64,000 bases of DNA, taken from Rheinheimera oceanensis (GTDB taxonomy: Bacteria; Pseudomonadota; Gammaproteobacteria; Enterobacterales; Alteromonadaceae). The stretch lies in contig NZ_JAGPNM010000001.1 in assembly GCF_018831085.1 (NCBI RefSeq), positions 806,001-870,000 of the forward strand, read 5' to 3'. A program made the translations under genes and the position numbers. The notes beneath the pieces are model-generated. The model had not been told where the DNA came from, made no database searches, and saw nothing but the letters and a program-made list of their open reading frames with translations. Positions 8,428 to 17,467 of the stretch are shown piece after piece. Position 1 is the first letter of the stretch. Every line of letters starts with the position of its first letter.

Positions 8428-8456
8428 TTGAGCACAATGCCTGCTTTGCCTACAAT
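8428..8456 (+). promoter_or_regulatory. Sigma70-type promoter of the DUF3297 gene
   Basis: TTGAGC (8428-8433), a 17-bp spacer and TACAAT (8451-8456) stand about 30 bp before the DUF3297 start. A diverged copy is at 7038-7066. Confidence 0.5.
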
Positions 8457-8488
8457 GGCGCATATTTTATTTACCATAGGCCTTAGCC

Positions 8489-8749
8489 ATGAACGACACT
8501 GTAAAAAACGACACTGTACGCCCGGAGTTACCGGATCGCCTTTCAGTTAACCCGCGCAGCAAGCATTATGTGGCAGCAATTTTCGAGCATGACATTGGTA
8601 TTAAGCTAAACGGCAAAGAGCGTTTTGATGTGGAAGAATATTGCATCAGCGAAGGTTGGGTGAAAGTGGCTGCAGCTAAAGCACTGGACCGCCGTGGCCA
8701 GCCGCTGTTAATGACACTAAAAGGCACTGTTGAAGCGTTTTATCGTTAA
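8489..8749 (+). CDS. DUF3297 family protein
   Basis: 86 residues, cytosolic. The whole chain matches the DUF3297 pattern: LPDRLSVNPRSKHY, then GIKLNGKERFDVEEYCISEGW and the C-terminal LKGTVEAFY. The family is widespread in proteobacteria and has no assigned function. A short direct repeat of codons at the N-terminus (NDTVKNDTV) is seen. The gene has its own promoter and converges on the receptor gene. Confidence 0.85.
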   Translation: MNDTVKNDTVRPELPDRLSVNPRSKHYVAAIFEHDIGIKLNGKERFDVEEYCISEGWVKVAAAKALDRRGQPLLMTLKGTVEAFYR

Positions 8750-8783
8750 GCCATAGCGGTAAACCCGTCTTAACAGCTAACTT

Positions 8784-8813
8784 GCCGCTTTGCTTAAAAA
8801 CCTGCTAAGCGGC
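8784..8813. terminator. Hairpin between convergent DUF3297 and receptor genes
   Basis: GCCGCTT (8784-8790) pairs with AAGCGGC (8807-8813). No clear T-run follows, so its strength as a terminator is uncertain. Confidence 0.4.
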
Positions 8814-8857
8814 ATGCTGTGCCAAAACTGGCTTAGCCAGCCGCAAAACCTCCGCCA

Positions 8858-11800
8858 TTAAAACTCTGCTGTAACCCCCAACATATAAGTGCGGCCGCTA
8901 TAGGTGCTGTTATAGGCTCTGTCGCTGGAATCGCTATACAACTCTTCGCGCAAATTAGTCAGGTTAAGCGCTTCAATATTTAGCTTTATATAGTCGTTTA
9001 AGCGGTAAAACGCTGAGAAATCGATATTAGTGCTGGCGTGATAACCACGCTCGTCATCATCAATAGAGCCACTTTCTACCGCCACGATATAACGGCTGCG
9101 ATAGGCGCTGGTTAGCCGAGCGCCCCAGCGTGGCGTATCATAGTGCAGCGCCAGGTTGTAGCTGTGTCGGGATAAACCGGTAAAGGCTTTACGCTGATCT
9201 TCGCCGGAGTTTTGCACATTACGGTACAGCGTATTACCGTCAGCCCAGGTGTAATTTAATGCTATACCAAACTGGTTAAACGGCGCTGGCAGAAAATCCA
9301 GCCTACGCTGCAGTGCCAGTTCAACGCCTTTAATTGACGAGGGGCCGCCGTTTTGCGGCGAAGATAAATTAAACACATCATTCAGCGTTTTGCCCTCTGG
9401 CAACAGGCTGGCAGGCAAACCCAGTTCGCGGTAGATAACCGGCCGGGTTTCGATGGCAATAAAGTGCTCAATATCTTTATAAAACAGCGCGGCAGAAAAT
9501 AGCCCGCCATCAGCAAAATACCATTCCAGCGCGGTATCCAGGTTATTGGCGCTAAACGGCTTTAGCTGCGGGTTGCCGGTGTTAATTTGGCCAATATCAT
9601 TTTCGCCGAGCGAAGTTTGGGTGACATTGGTAAACAGTGCTAAATCACTTAACGACGGCCGGGTGATATTTTTACTCAGGCCTAAGCGCCATAGCACGTC
9701 GTCGGCAACTTCATAGGATATATCCAACCCTGGCAGGTAACCGGAGTAATGGCGCACTACGTTGGCCGGCCCGGTGCTGCTGGCCGGGCTGCTGTTAGCC
9801 AAACTCTGCGGTGGCGTTTGGCTGGTAAGCTGGGTATGAAAATAGCGCAGGCCCAGGCTGGCCCGCAGCGGTGCCCCGGCCACAGCAAATTCTTGCTGGT
9901 ACTGCAGGTAGCTGGCATTGGTTTGTTCGGTTAACCGGTACACCGAACTGGCAAGAGTATCGGCGCAGGTTAAAGCAAACCTGCTCAGGCCATAAAACGC
10001 CTGCAGTGCGGCAATATCGCCCTGTAGCCAGTTTTGGTCAGGGTGGCCGCTATACAACTGCACCTGATCGGCCTTCAGGCTAACCATGCCCTGGTTTAGC
10101 GGTGTAGCACTGCTGTGCGGAAAGCCGCTGGCCTCTTGCTGAAAACCGGAATTGCTAAAGGTTTTATAGTGCAAACCAAAGGTGAGTGCGCGGTTGTCGC
10201 TAAGCTGCCAGGTAAAATCCAGCCTGGCGTTGTCAAAATCGGAATAAGTATAGTTAGACTGAAAAAACAAGTCCCTTACGGTGTAGCCCGCCAGTGCCGT
10301 AACATCAAAATTGCTGGAATAGCTGCGGCCATAAAAGGCGTCCTGAGTAAAATCTGTGACGATATCAGCTTGTTGTTTTGCCTCAATATTCAGTTTGCTT
10401 AGCAGCGGCTGGCGATAATCGGATGAACTGTGCCCCAGCATAGCGCGTAATTGCAAATTGTTGCTTAACGCCCAGTCAGCCGCCAGGCTGATTTGGCTAA
10501 ACACCGACTCGTTATAGTCTTGCCGGTTTTCATTGCGCCAGCTGGCATTTTTATAGCGGGCATACAGCACTTGTTTATCGCCCGTACCATCACCGTTGCT
10601 GTCGCGCCAGATTAAATCCTGCACCAGATTATTATCTTTTACTGCATGGTGATGCTCAGACAGCTGGTTTTCCAGCCTGCCGTGCATTACATCCAATAAC
10701 AGACTTAACTGCGCTAAGGGCTGATATTGCAACGCTGCCGTTATACCGAAACGCTGTTGCTGATTTTCCCACACCGACAAGCGCTGGCCGCGCGGGAACC
10801 ATAAATCGCCGGAATCTAACAGGCTTTGTAACGCGCTATTGTTAGGGTCTGCCGCCTGTTTGCCACTTTCACGGCGCCAGCGTGTAGTATTACTGCCATA
10901 TTCGTTAGTGGCACGGCTGCTATAAGTTAGCGAAATAAGCGCGCCTATATCAGACCAGCGTTTTGACAACAACGCAGAAAAGCGCGGATCAACACTGCTT
11001 AAGTTGCTACTGGCGTTGCTGTTACTGCCAAACTGGGCAGAAATGCTGGCTTTGTCGGCAGCATAATCAAAGGGTTTGGCGGTGCGTAAGTTTACCGTAC
11101 CGGCAATACCACCTTCTTCCTGCTCAGCAGAGTAGGATTTTTTTACATCAATCTGGTTAAACAGCTCGGCAGCAAAAATATTAAAGTCAAAAGCGCGGCT
11201 ACGCGACAGTGCGCCGCGCGCATCCATCGGTGACGATGAGGTGCCTAATGTTTCCATACCATTTATCTGCACCCGGGTAAAATCAGGGCCTAAACCGCGC
11301 AGCGAAATCTGCCGCCCCTCACCCCACTCGCGGGTAATACTAATGCCCGGCACCCGCGATATCGCATTGGCAACATTCAGAGCCGGAAAGTCGGTAATGT
11401 CCTCCGCTACCAGCGAGTCTTGCGCAATCATGGCCTGGCGCTTTAATACTTGAGCAGTTGGCGGTGCCGCAGCAGCACTGTTATGGCGGTGCACACCGCC
11501 ATTAGCCCGCACGGCTATAACTTCCATCGCCGGTGCAATGGCTTTGACTGCAGTATCTGGCTTAGCCTGGGGCACAACGGGCTTTACGGTTACCACTTTG
11601 GCTTTAATTAACCAGCCGGATGCCTGAGGTATAGCTTCCAGCGGCTGCTGCGCTAACAGTTGCTGTAGTACTTCGTCAGCGGTAAATTCCCCCGCCACCG
11701 CAGGTGCCTGTAAGCCGGCAAGTTGGGCCGGGTTATACAACAAGGGTTTATTTATCTGGCGGGCAAATTGCAATAATGCCGCCGACAACGGTTGTGCCGC

Positions 11801-11935
11801 CAGAGCATAACGCTGGCGGTCAGCTGCCTTTTGCTGCGCTTCAGGATTATGCTGCGCTGCGGGCCATACAGCAAAGCTAAATAACAGTAATAAAACTAAG
11901 TAAAACACAGGCTGCACTGGCACAAGCCCGGCCAT
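8858..11935 (-). CDS. TonB-dependent transducer receptor with STN domain
   Basis: 1025 residues. After an N-terminal hydrophobic segment (about 9-28) there is a secretin/TonB N-terminal signalling domain (about 42-115: YALAAQPLSAALLQFARQ, then a GEFTADEVLQQLL segment), an Ala/Pro-rich linker, the plug (about 165-300) and the beta-barrel. The chain ends in a Phe, as most outer-membrane barrels do. The STN domain contacts a FecR-type anti-sigma in the periplasm, and fecR/fecI homologues lie directly upstream (1-bp gap to fecR). It is a paralogue of the receptor at the left edge, which lacks STN. Ligand unknown; a glycan, haem or siderophore are all possible. Confidence 0.95.
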   Translation of the reverse strand: MAGLVPVQPVFYLVLLLLFSFAVWPAAQHNPEAQQKAADRQRYALAAQPLSAALLQFARQINKPLLYNPAQLAGLQAPAVAGEFTADEVLQQLLAQQPLEAIPQASGWLIKAKVVTVKPVVPQAKPDTAVKAIAPAMEVIAVRANGGVHRHNSAAAAPPTAQVLKRQAMIAQDSLVAEDITDFPALNVANAISRVPGISITREWGEGRQISLRGLGPDFTRVQINGMETLGTSSSPMDARGALSRSRAFDFNIFAAELFNQIDVKKSYSAEQEEGGIAGTVNLRTAKPFDYAADKASISAQFGSNSNASSNLSSVDPRFSALLSKRWSDIGALISLTYSSRATNEYGSNTTRWRRESGKQAADPNNSALQSLLDSGDLWFPRGQRLSVWENQQQRFGITAALQYQPLAQLSLLLDVMHGRLENQLSEHHHAVKDNNLVQDLIWRDSNGDGTGDKQVLYARYKNASWRNENRQDYNESVFSQISLAADWALSNNLQLRAMLGHSSSDYRQPLLSKLNIEAKQQADIVTDFTQDAFYGRSYSSNFDVTALAGYTVRDLFFQSNYTYSDFDNARLDFTWQLSDNRALTFGLHYKTFSNSGFQQEASGFPHSSATPLNQGMVSLKADQVQLYSGHPDQNWLQGDIAALQAFYGLSRFALTCADTLASSVYRLTEQTNASYLQYQQEFAVAGAPLRASLGLRYFHTQLTSQTPPQSLANSSPASSTGPANVVRHYSGYLPGLDISYEVADDVLWRLGLSKNITRPSLSDLALFTNVTQTSLGENDIGQINTGNPQLKPFSANNLDTALEWYFADGGLFSAALFYKDIEHFIAIETRPVIYRELGLPASLLPEGKTLNDVFNLSSPQNGGPSSIKGVELALQRRLDFLPAPFNQFGIALNYTWADGNTLYRNVQNSGEDQRKAFTGLSRHSYNLALHYDTPRWGARLTSAYRSRYIVAVESGSIDDDERGYHASTNIDFSAFYRLNDYIKLNIEALNLTNLREELYSDSSDRAYNSTYSGRTYMLGVTAEF

Positions 11936-11936
11936 A

Positions 11937-12947
11937 CTACTGCGGTGACGGGTGCGGTGACCGGCTAAGCCGGATACCGCCGCTGTATTGTTGCAACGTC
12001 AGGCCATAGGCTTCTGCTAGTGCCTGTACCGTTTGCTGCGTATTGGCCAGCTCAAAGCGGCCGGCTACTCTTAAACCAGCGACTTCAGCACTGGCGCTAA
12101 CCGGCACCGGCGCAGAGCGGTTTAACCGGTGCAGCAAATAAGCTAAAGGTTCGTTTTCAATTTCGATCCAGCCCGAGCGCCAGTCAACCAATTGCTGCAG
12201 GTCGACTTTTTCTACCGCCGATAATCTATTCTGCCTGATACGCACCCGCTCACCAGCTTTAAGCAACTGCCGTGGGCCGGCGGCGGTGGCCTGCACCTGC
12301 ACTGCCCCTTCGTACACGGTAATATCTATCAGATCCGGGTCACGGTCGATATTAAATTCAGTGCCTACCGCTACCACCGTTGCTTGATCCAGCCGCACTT
12401 CAAACGGCCGTCGTTTATCTTTGGCTACGGCAAAATAAGCTGCGCCCAATCCCTGCACTACCTGGCGTTTATCTGCACTAAACAATACCGTTAGCTGGCT
12501 GGCGGCGGCCATATCTACCACCGAGCCATCGCCCAACATCTGGTGCATGGTGCCGGCCTGCGCTGTTTTTAATTCATAAGGCGCAGCAGTATGGAACAAG
12601 CTGCCGTAGCCCAGATACAGCATCACTGCCAGCACAGCGCCGCATGCAACTGCAGTTAACGATACCGCCCGGGGAAATACAGCTGTGCCGGCTATATGAG
12701 CGCGCGATAATGAAAGCCACCAGCGTTTTAACGGGTGTAGCTGATAAGCGGCCAATGCTTTAGTTAACGCCGGATCCTGCCAGGTTTGCAACATCGACAA
12801 TAATAACTCGCGGTGGCGCGGATCGGCATCCAGCCAATGGCTGAACCGCCTTTTGCTCAGGCTGTCCAGCTCACCGGCGGCGAGCTTTTCTACCCAGGCG
12901 GCAGCCTGTAAATACAGATCCTGTTCTGTTTGTTCTGCTGTACTCAA
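11937..12947 (-). CDS. fecR: FecR-family anti-sigma/sigma regulator
   Basis: 336 residues. The N-terminal cytosolic DUF4880-type domain (about 8-55, with AAAWVEKLAAGELDSLSKR and FSHWLDADPRHRE) is followed by one membrane helix (about 92-112), the FecR beta domain (about 120-225: VGTEFNIDRDPDLIDITVYEG) and a C-terminal STN-like domain that receives the receptor signal. The start appears to be TTG at 12947; no in-frame ATG is nearby and the ribosome site is weak. It lies between the ECF sigma gene and the STN receptor, the normal three-gene cell-surface signalling layout. Confidence 0.92.
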   Translation of the reverse strand: MSTAEQTEQDLYLQAAAWVEKLAAGELDSLSKRRFSHWLDADPRHRELLLSMLQTWQDPALTKALAAYQLHPLKRWWLSLSRAHIAGTAVFPRAVSLTAVACGAVLAVMLYLGYGSLFHTAAPYELKTAQAGTMHQMLGDGSVVDMAAASQLTVLFSADKRQVVQGLGAAYFAVAKDKRRPFEVRLDQATVVAVGTEFNIDRDPDLIDITVYEGAVQVQATAAGPRQLLKAGERVRIRQNRLSAVEKVDLQQLVDWRSGWIEIENEPLAYLLHRLNRSAPVPVSASAEVAGLRVAGRFELANTQQTVQALAEAYGLTLQQYSGGIRLSRSPHPSPQ

Positions 12948-13043
12948 AGTGCTGTACTCAAAATCCGGTATAAAAATGCTGTAATCAACGTATTGTAATA
13001 AAACTAGCGCTCACTTAACGGCTTTATTTACCCGGCACTAATG

Positions 13044-13550
13044 TTACCCCGCGCGTTGCTGATCAATTTGACGCTGAATATCTGCCAGAGCACGACTTAC
13101 ATGTTTCGATACCGCTTCTTCACTGATTTGCAGTAAAGTGGCAATGCAACTGCGGCTTTTGCCTTCCATACGGTATAACACAAAGACCTGGCGCCGCAGT
13201 GCAGGCATAGCTGCCAGCGCCTGACTAAACAGAGCAACAGTTTGCTGCATACTGGCCATTTCTTCCGGATTGGCACTTTGACAGGCAAGCTCGTCTGGTT
13301 GTTCTGCCGGCAGCGGTTTTAGCCGCATCAGCATATGGCGGGCCACGGTAAAGGCATATGCCAGCGGGTTGAGCACAGGTTTTTGCCGTGCTTGCTCCAG
13401 CACTCTGGCGATAGACTCCTGAAAAATATCAGCCGCATCAGCACTACTGGCATTTTTTTCCAGGTAACGTGCCAGTGACGCGGCATTTTTCAGCGCCTGG
13501 TGCAGCTCTGGCTCTGACTGATTTACGCTAGACACTGATTCCCTAAACAT
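13044..13550 (-). CDS. fecI: ECF sigma factor, FecI type
   Basis: 168 residues from the ATG at 13550; an upstream in-frame GTG at 13601 would add 17 unlikely residues. Sigma region 2 covers about 20-85 (ADIFQESIARVLEQAR, AYAFTVARHMLMR) and region 4 about 105-160 (ALRRQVFVLYRMEGKSRSCIATLLQISEEAVSKHVSRAL). It should direct transcription of the receptor at 8858 once FecR is triggered. A plausible promoter (CTGACA-17-TCATAT) lies just upstream on the minus strand. Confidence 0.9.
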   Translation of the reverse strand: MFRESVSSVNQSEPELHQALKNAASLARYLEKNASSADAADIFQESIARVLEQARQKPVLNPLAYAFTVARHMLMRLKPLPAEQPDELACQSANPEEMASMQQTVALFSQALAAMPALRRQVFVLYRMEGKSRSCIATLLQISEEAVSKHVSRALADIQRQIDQQRAG

Positions 13551-13670
13551 AATGCCCGCTCTGTTATTGCATCGCCACACAATAACGCACAGATATGACA
13601 CTATGTTGACAACGATGTCAGGTAGATAGCGCTATAATGAGCCGGCCAGTTTATGCCAGCTGGCTTAGCG

Positions 13671-15107
13671 CTATTTATTAAGATCCAACACTGTAGCGCG
13701 GTTAAGATCCAGCAACTGGCCGTTTAGCAGCGCCAGTTGCACGCCTTGTTCATTACGCAGTAAAAATGTAGCCAGGCGGTGGCGCTGTGGTGTTGCTGTG
13801 CTTAACCCTTTGGGGTTTATCACTACCGGAAAATCAGAGTTATTAATCAGCAGTTTGGCATCACCGCTAAAGTGGCTGTAGCCCTGACGCAGCAGCGCAA
13901 TATAAGCCGCGTTATCCAGCGTTAAGGCTTTGCTAAGCGCATAGGCTTTAGGCGCCTGATACTGCAGGCCGCTGGCATCAAACTGCTGGTAAGCACCATA
14001 AATAGATAAATCACCGATATCGCGTACCCGGCCCTGGCCACCTGCAGAGCTATCCAGCTCTAACGCCAGATCTATCTGAGCATTATTGCCATTAACGCTG
14101 ATACCCAGATTATTAATCAGCACATCTTTAATACCGCCATCACGGTTAAACGGAATGGCCTGATATGCACTTAGCGGCTGTTGCTGATAAGCACCGCTGC
14201 CGATACTTTCAATACTCATTACCAGCAACTGGGCATTAAGTTTACGCGCTACCTGACGGTTGTCGTCGCGCGGATGGCCGCCGGATTCAATCAGTACGGT
14301 GCTGATACCCATACCGGCAAAGGTGTCGCCAAAAGAGCGCCAGGAAAAAGTATCGTTGTATTTAGCCAGATAGCCCGGCAGCTCACTCTCCAGCAAATCA
14401 CGCATATCGCCAATTAGCTGCATAGCTTTTTTACGGGCCTCGTCTATATCTTTTGCTTCATTAAATGCCGGCGCCAGTAAAGAGATTGTCGCCTGCTTAT
14501 TGGTATCGCCTACAGCATAAAAGCGGTTTTGATCATGCAGGTTAAGGCCAAAATCCGGTTTAAACTCTTTGGCAGCCTGCATTAGCAAACGGCCTTCCGG
14601 GCTTTGTAACGCTTTGGCATCGCGGTTAATATCGATGCCCATGCTGTTAAAACGGGAACCGGCAGCGGCACCATCGGGGTTTACCATCGGTATCAGCCGG
14701 ATACTGACTTTACTTAACCAATTGTCACGCCAGTTTTTTTGCCGCTCTGCAGCAATAAAATTCAGTAAATCCATCAGCGCCGCCGTAGCGGTAGATTCAT
14801 TGCCGTGCATTTGTGACCAGGCCAGAATTTTTACCGGGCCGCTGCCAATGTCTATTTGCCAGATTGGTGTACCCAGCGCCGATAGCCCCAACTGCGTAAA
14901 ACGGAATAACGGGTTTTGCTGATGCTGCAACAGCAGCGGCGCGATATCGTCATAGTCCAGTTGCGGCTTATCCAGAGCACTTTGTTTAATGTCGTTATAT
15001 TGCTGTGGGGATAAACTATTCATTGTCATTGCCTGTACCGCCATGGTTAAACTGAATACGCTGGCCACAAACCCGCCAGCCAAAAGTTTATGAAGAGCAC
15101 CTTGCAT
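13671..15107 (-). CDS. M14-family zinc carboxypeptidase, secreted
   Basis: 478 residues with a signal peptide (1-26, ending AVQA). The zinc site is visible as HGNE (QMHGNESTA) and the later His of LNLHDQNR, and the likely catalytic Glu lies in VLIESGGH. The substrate-carboxylate region IPMVNPDGAAAGSRFNSMGIDINRDA matches M14 peptidases. About 150 C-terminal residues form an extra beta-rich part. It probably trims peptides in the periplasm or outside. It is divergent from an antiporter/dipeptidase operon, so a shared role in peptide turnover is possible. Confidence 0.9.
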   Translation of the reverse strand: MQGALHKLLAGGFVASVFSLTMAVQAMTMNSLSPQQYNDIKQSALDKPQLDYDDIAPLLLQHQQNPLFRFTQLGLSALGTPIWQIDIGSGPVKILAWSQMHGNESTATAALMDLLNFIAAERQKNWRDNWLSKVSIRLIPMVNPDGAAAGSRFNSMGIDINRDAKALQSPEGRLLMQAAKEFKPDFGLNLHDQNRFYAVGDTNKQATISLLAPAFNEAKDIDEARKKAMQLIGDMRDLLESELPGYLAKYNDTFSWRSFGDTFAGMGISTVLIESGGHPRDDNRQVARKLNAQLLVMSIESIGSGAYQQQPLSAYQAIPFNRDGGIKDVLINNLGISVNGNNAQIDLALELDSSAGGQGRVRDIGDLSIYGAYQQFDASGLQYQAPKAYALSKALTLDNAAYIALLRQGYSHFSGDAKLLINNSDFPVVINPKGLSTATPQRHRLATFLLRNEQGVQLALLNGQLLDLNRATVLDLNK

Positions 15108-15257
15108 GTTACACCTCTGCTTAACTGCCTGAGCTTGCTAGCATCTCGCACTTTTGTTAACAATTGCAAGTTAATAGCCAACCAGCAAACCGCTGAATAG
15201 CACCTACTGTCGCAATCGGCTGCAATGCCCGCTTTATCGCAAAAGCCACGGCAAAGC

Positions 15258-15286
15258 TTGCGACACTCTGACACAACCGGTATAAA
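15258..15286 (+). promoter_or_regulatory. Sigma70-type promoter of the nhaC-vanX operon
   Basis: TTGCGA (15258-15263), a 17-bp spacer and TATAAA (15281-15286), about 48 bp before the TTG start of the antiporter gene. Confidence 0.6.
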
Positions 15287-15333
15287 TTATTCAGCAGCAA
15301 AGCAAAACAAAATAATAATAACAGGAGGCCATT

Positions 15334-16725
15334 TTGGCTGATTGGTTAACCTTGGTTCCGGCGCTGGTCGCCATTGTCATTGTACTGTGGCGCAAAGAAG
15401 TAATACTGGCCCTGCTGTTATCATTATGCAGCGCTGAATTACTTATTTTTTTGCAAGCCAGCCAGGGCGCAGGGCCTGGCCTGTTGCTGGATGGCGGCAT
15501 TCAGACACTGGAGCGCATTGTTGCAGTAACCAAAGACAGCGATAACGCCCGTATTTTAATGTTCTCTCTGCTGGTAGGCGGCCTGCTGGCCTATATGCGT
15601 GACTCGGGCGGGGTGTCGGCTACGGTAAAAATGCTGGTAGAAAAAGGTGTGGCAAAAACCCCGCGTCAGGCTGGCCTGCTGACCTTTTTTATCAGCTCTG
15701 TCACTTTTATTGAATCTAACCTCAGCTCACTTACCGCCGGTATCAGCTCACGCGGCTTATTCGACAAGTTTAAAATGAGCCGCGCCCGGCTGGCCTATAT
15801 TATCGACAGTACCAGCGCCCCCATTTGTATTATTATTCTGCTTAACGGCTGGGGGGCTTATATTCTGGGCCTGCTTAGCAACTATTCACTGGGCGATAAC
15901 GCGGTAAGCGTACTGATTGGCACTATACCGCTGAATTTTTATGCGCTGTTTACGCTGGCAGTAGTGCTGTATACCATACTTACCGGTAAGGTTTATGGCC
16001 CTATGCGTAAGTCAGAGCAAGAATTACATACGCTGTCAGCCCATACCGAAATTGATGTAAAACCCAGCCATCCGTCTTTTATGCTGGTGCCGCTACTCAC
16101 GCTGGTCGCCTCAATGCTGGGCTTTATGCTGATGACCGGCAACGGCAGGCTGGTATCGGGTTCGGGCTCACAATCGGTACTGTATGCCACCACACTGGCG
16201 TGTTTAGTGGCGTATTGCATGATGTTATTTAGCAAACGTTTTAAGCATCAGCAACTGGTTGATATCGGCTTTAAAGGCATGAGTGAACTGCTGCCACTGG
16301 TTACCATAGTGCTGTTATCGCTGGCGCTGGGCAGTAGTTTAAAGCTGCTGGGCACCGGTACTTTTATTGCATCTATCGTTAATGACAGCCTGCCACTGGT
16401 TCTGATCCCATGCCTGCTATTTTTAGCGGGCGGCTTAATTTCGTTTACCACCGGCACCAGTTGGGGCACCTTTGCTATTTTGATCCCCATCGGCATGCCG
16501 ATGGTAGAACTGCTCGGCCTGCCGCCATCTTTGGTACTGGCGGCAATACTCAGCGGTGGTGTGTTTGGCGATCACTGCTCGCCGATATCAGACAGCACAG
16601 CAGTAAGTTCAGTTGCCTCGGGTTGTGATTTACTCGAACACGTTAAAACCCAGCTGCCTTATGCCCTGTTCTGCGGCGCACTGGCGCTGCTGGCATTCTT
16701 ACTGGCCGGAGTGATAATGATATGA
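15334..16725 (+). CDS. NhaC-family Na+/H+ antiporter-like transporter
   Basis: 463 residues, about 11-12 membrane segments. The C-terminal signature GDHCSPISDSTAVSS is diagnostic of the NhaC superfamily, which includes Na+/H+ antiporters and Na+-coupled organic-acid exchangers. The TTG start is set by a perfect AGGAGG at 15323-15328, 5 bp upstream. Its stop overlaps the start of a periplasmic D-Ala-D-Ala dipeptidase gene by 4 bp, so the real substrate might be linked to amino acid or dipeptide uptake rather than pH control; that is inference from context. Confidence 0.88.
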   Translation: MADWLTLVPALVAIVIVLWRKEVILALLLSLCSAELLIFLQASQGAGPGLLLDGGIQTLERIVAVTKDSDNARILMFSLLVGGLLAYMRDSGGVSATVKMLVEKGVAKTPRQAGLLTFFISSVTFIESNLSSLTAGISSRGLFDKFKMSRARLAYIIDSTSAPICIIILLNGWGAYILGLLSNYSLGDNAVSVLIGTIPLNFYALFTLAVVLYTILTGKVYGPMRKSEQELHTLSAHTEIDVKPSHPSFMLVPLLTLVASMLGFMLMTGNGRLVSGSGSQSVLYATTLACLVAYCMMLFSKRFKHQQLVDIGFKGMSELLPLVTIVLLSLALGSSLKLLGTGTFIASIVNDSLPLVLIPCLLFLAGGLISFTTGTSWGTFAILIPIGMPMVELLGLPPSLVLAAILSGGVFGDHCSPISDSTAVSSVASGCDLLEHVKTQLPYALFCGALALLAFLLAGVIMI

Positions 16726-17402
16726 AGACACTAATGCCTATGGCATTGCTATTAACCGGTTGCGCAGCGGTAGAACCACACACCGGTGTACCGGCTGACT
16801 TTGTCGATATTGCTACTTTAGTGCCACAGGCACAGGTGCGTATGGCCTACCTGGGTACAGAGAATTTTGTTGGCAGCAAAGTAGACGGTTATCAGGCTAA
16901 CAAATGCTATTTGCAACAAAATGCGGCTCAGGCGCTGGTACAGGTGCAGCAAGCCGCCGCAGCCCAGGGTTATACACTGTGGATATTTGACTGCTACCGG
17001 CCACAACGGGCGGTAAACCATTTTATGCGCTGGGCCAGCGATTTAAGCGACACCCGTACCAAAGCGCAGTACTACCCTAATCTGGGCAAAGATAAACTGG
17101 TGGGCGAATATATTGCCGAAAAATCCGGCCACAGCCGCGGCAGCACGATAGATTTAACCCTTGCAGCAAAAGATAACAGCGGCAACTGGCGGCCAATTGA
17201 TATGGGCTCACCCTTTGATATGTTTGATCCTATATCCAATGTTGGCGCCCCCGGCATCAGCGCTGAACAACAGGCTAACCGGCAGTTACTGGAAAACCTG
17301 ATGCACGACGCCGGTTTTAAGGTATACAACATGGAATGGTGGCACTTTACCCACCAGCCACCGGTATATACCGAGCAGTACTTTGATTTTGTAGTGAAGT
17401 AA
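16722..17402 (+). CDS. VanX/DdpX-type D-Ala-D-Ala dipeptidase lipoprotein
   Basis: 226 residues of the M15D family. The zinc motif SGHSRGSTIDL (S-x-H-x-x-G-x-x-x-D) and the C-terminal E-W-W-H-F provide the metal ligands and catalytic Glu. A lipobox LTGC (11-14) predicts a lipid-anchored, periplasmic enzyme, unlike cytosolic DdpX and VanX. It overlaps the NhaC-type gene by an ATGA and is therefore co-translated. Expected to cleave D-Ala-D-Ala released by cell-wall turnover, with recovery of D-Ala; not a resistance gene, since no vanHA partners are present. Confidence 0.92.
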   Translation: MKTLMPMALLLTGCAAVEPHTGVPADFVDIATLVPQAQVRMAYLGTENFVGSKVDGYQANKCYLQQNAAQALVQVQQAAAAQGYTLWIFDCYRPQRAVNHFMRWASDLSDTRTKAQYYPNLGKDKLVGEYIAEKSGHSRGSTIDLTLAAKDNSGNWRPIDMGSPFDMFDPISNVGAPGISAEQQANRQLLENLMHDAGFKVYNMEWWHFTHQPPVYTEQYFDFVVK

Positions 17403-17421
17403 CAGCCAACGCTGCCTTTAA

Positions 17422-17449
17422 AATAAAGCCACCTGCGGGTGGCTTTATT
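17422..17449. terminator. Bidirectional terminator between vanX-like and RND genes
   Basis: Perfect 12-bp stem AATAAAGCCACC / GGTGGCTTTATT with a TGCG loop, A-rich on one side and T-rich on the other, between convergent genes. Confidence 0.9.
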
Positions 17450-17467
17450 GTCTCAGAGGCATAGCTA

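Noticed and set aside
16722..17402. Vancomycin-resistance vanX
   Set aside because: No vanH/vanA/vanR/vanS partners and a lipobox is present; it is a turnover enzyme in a Gram-negative cell.
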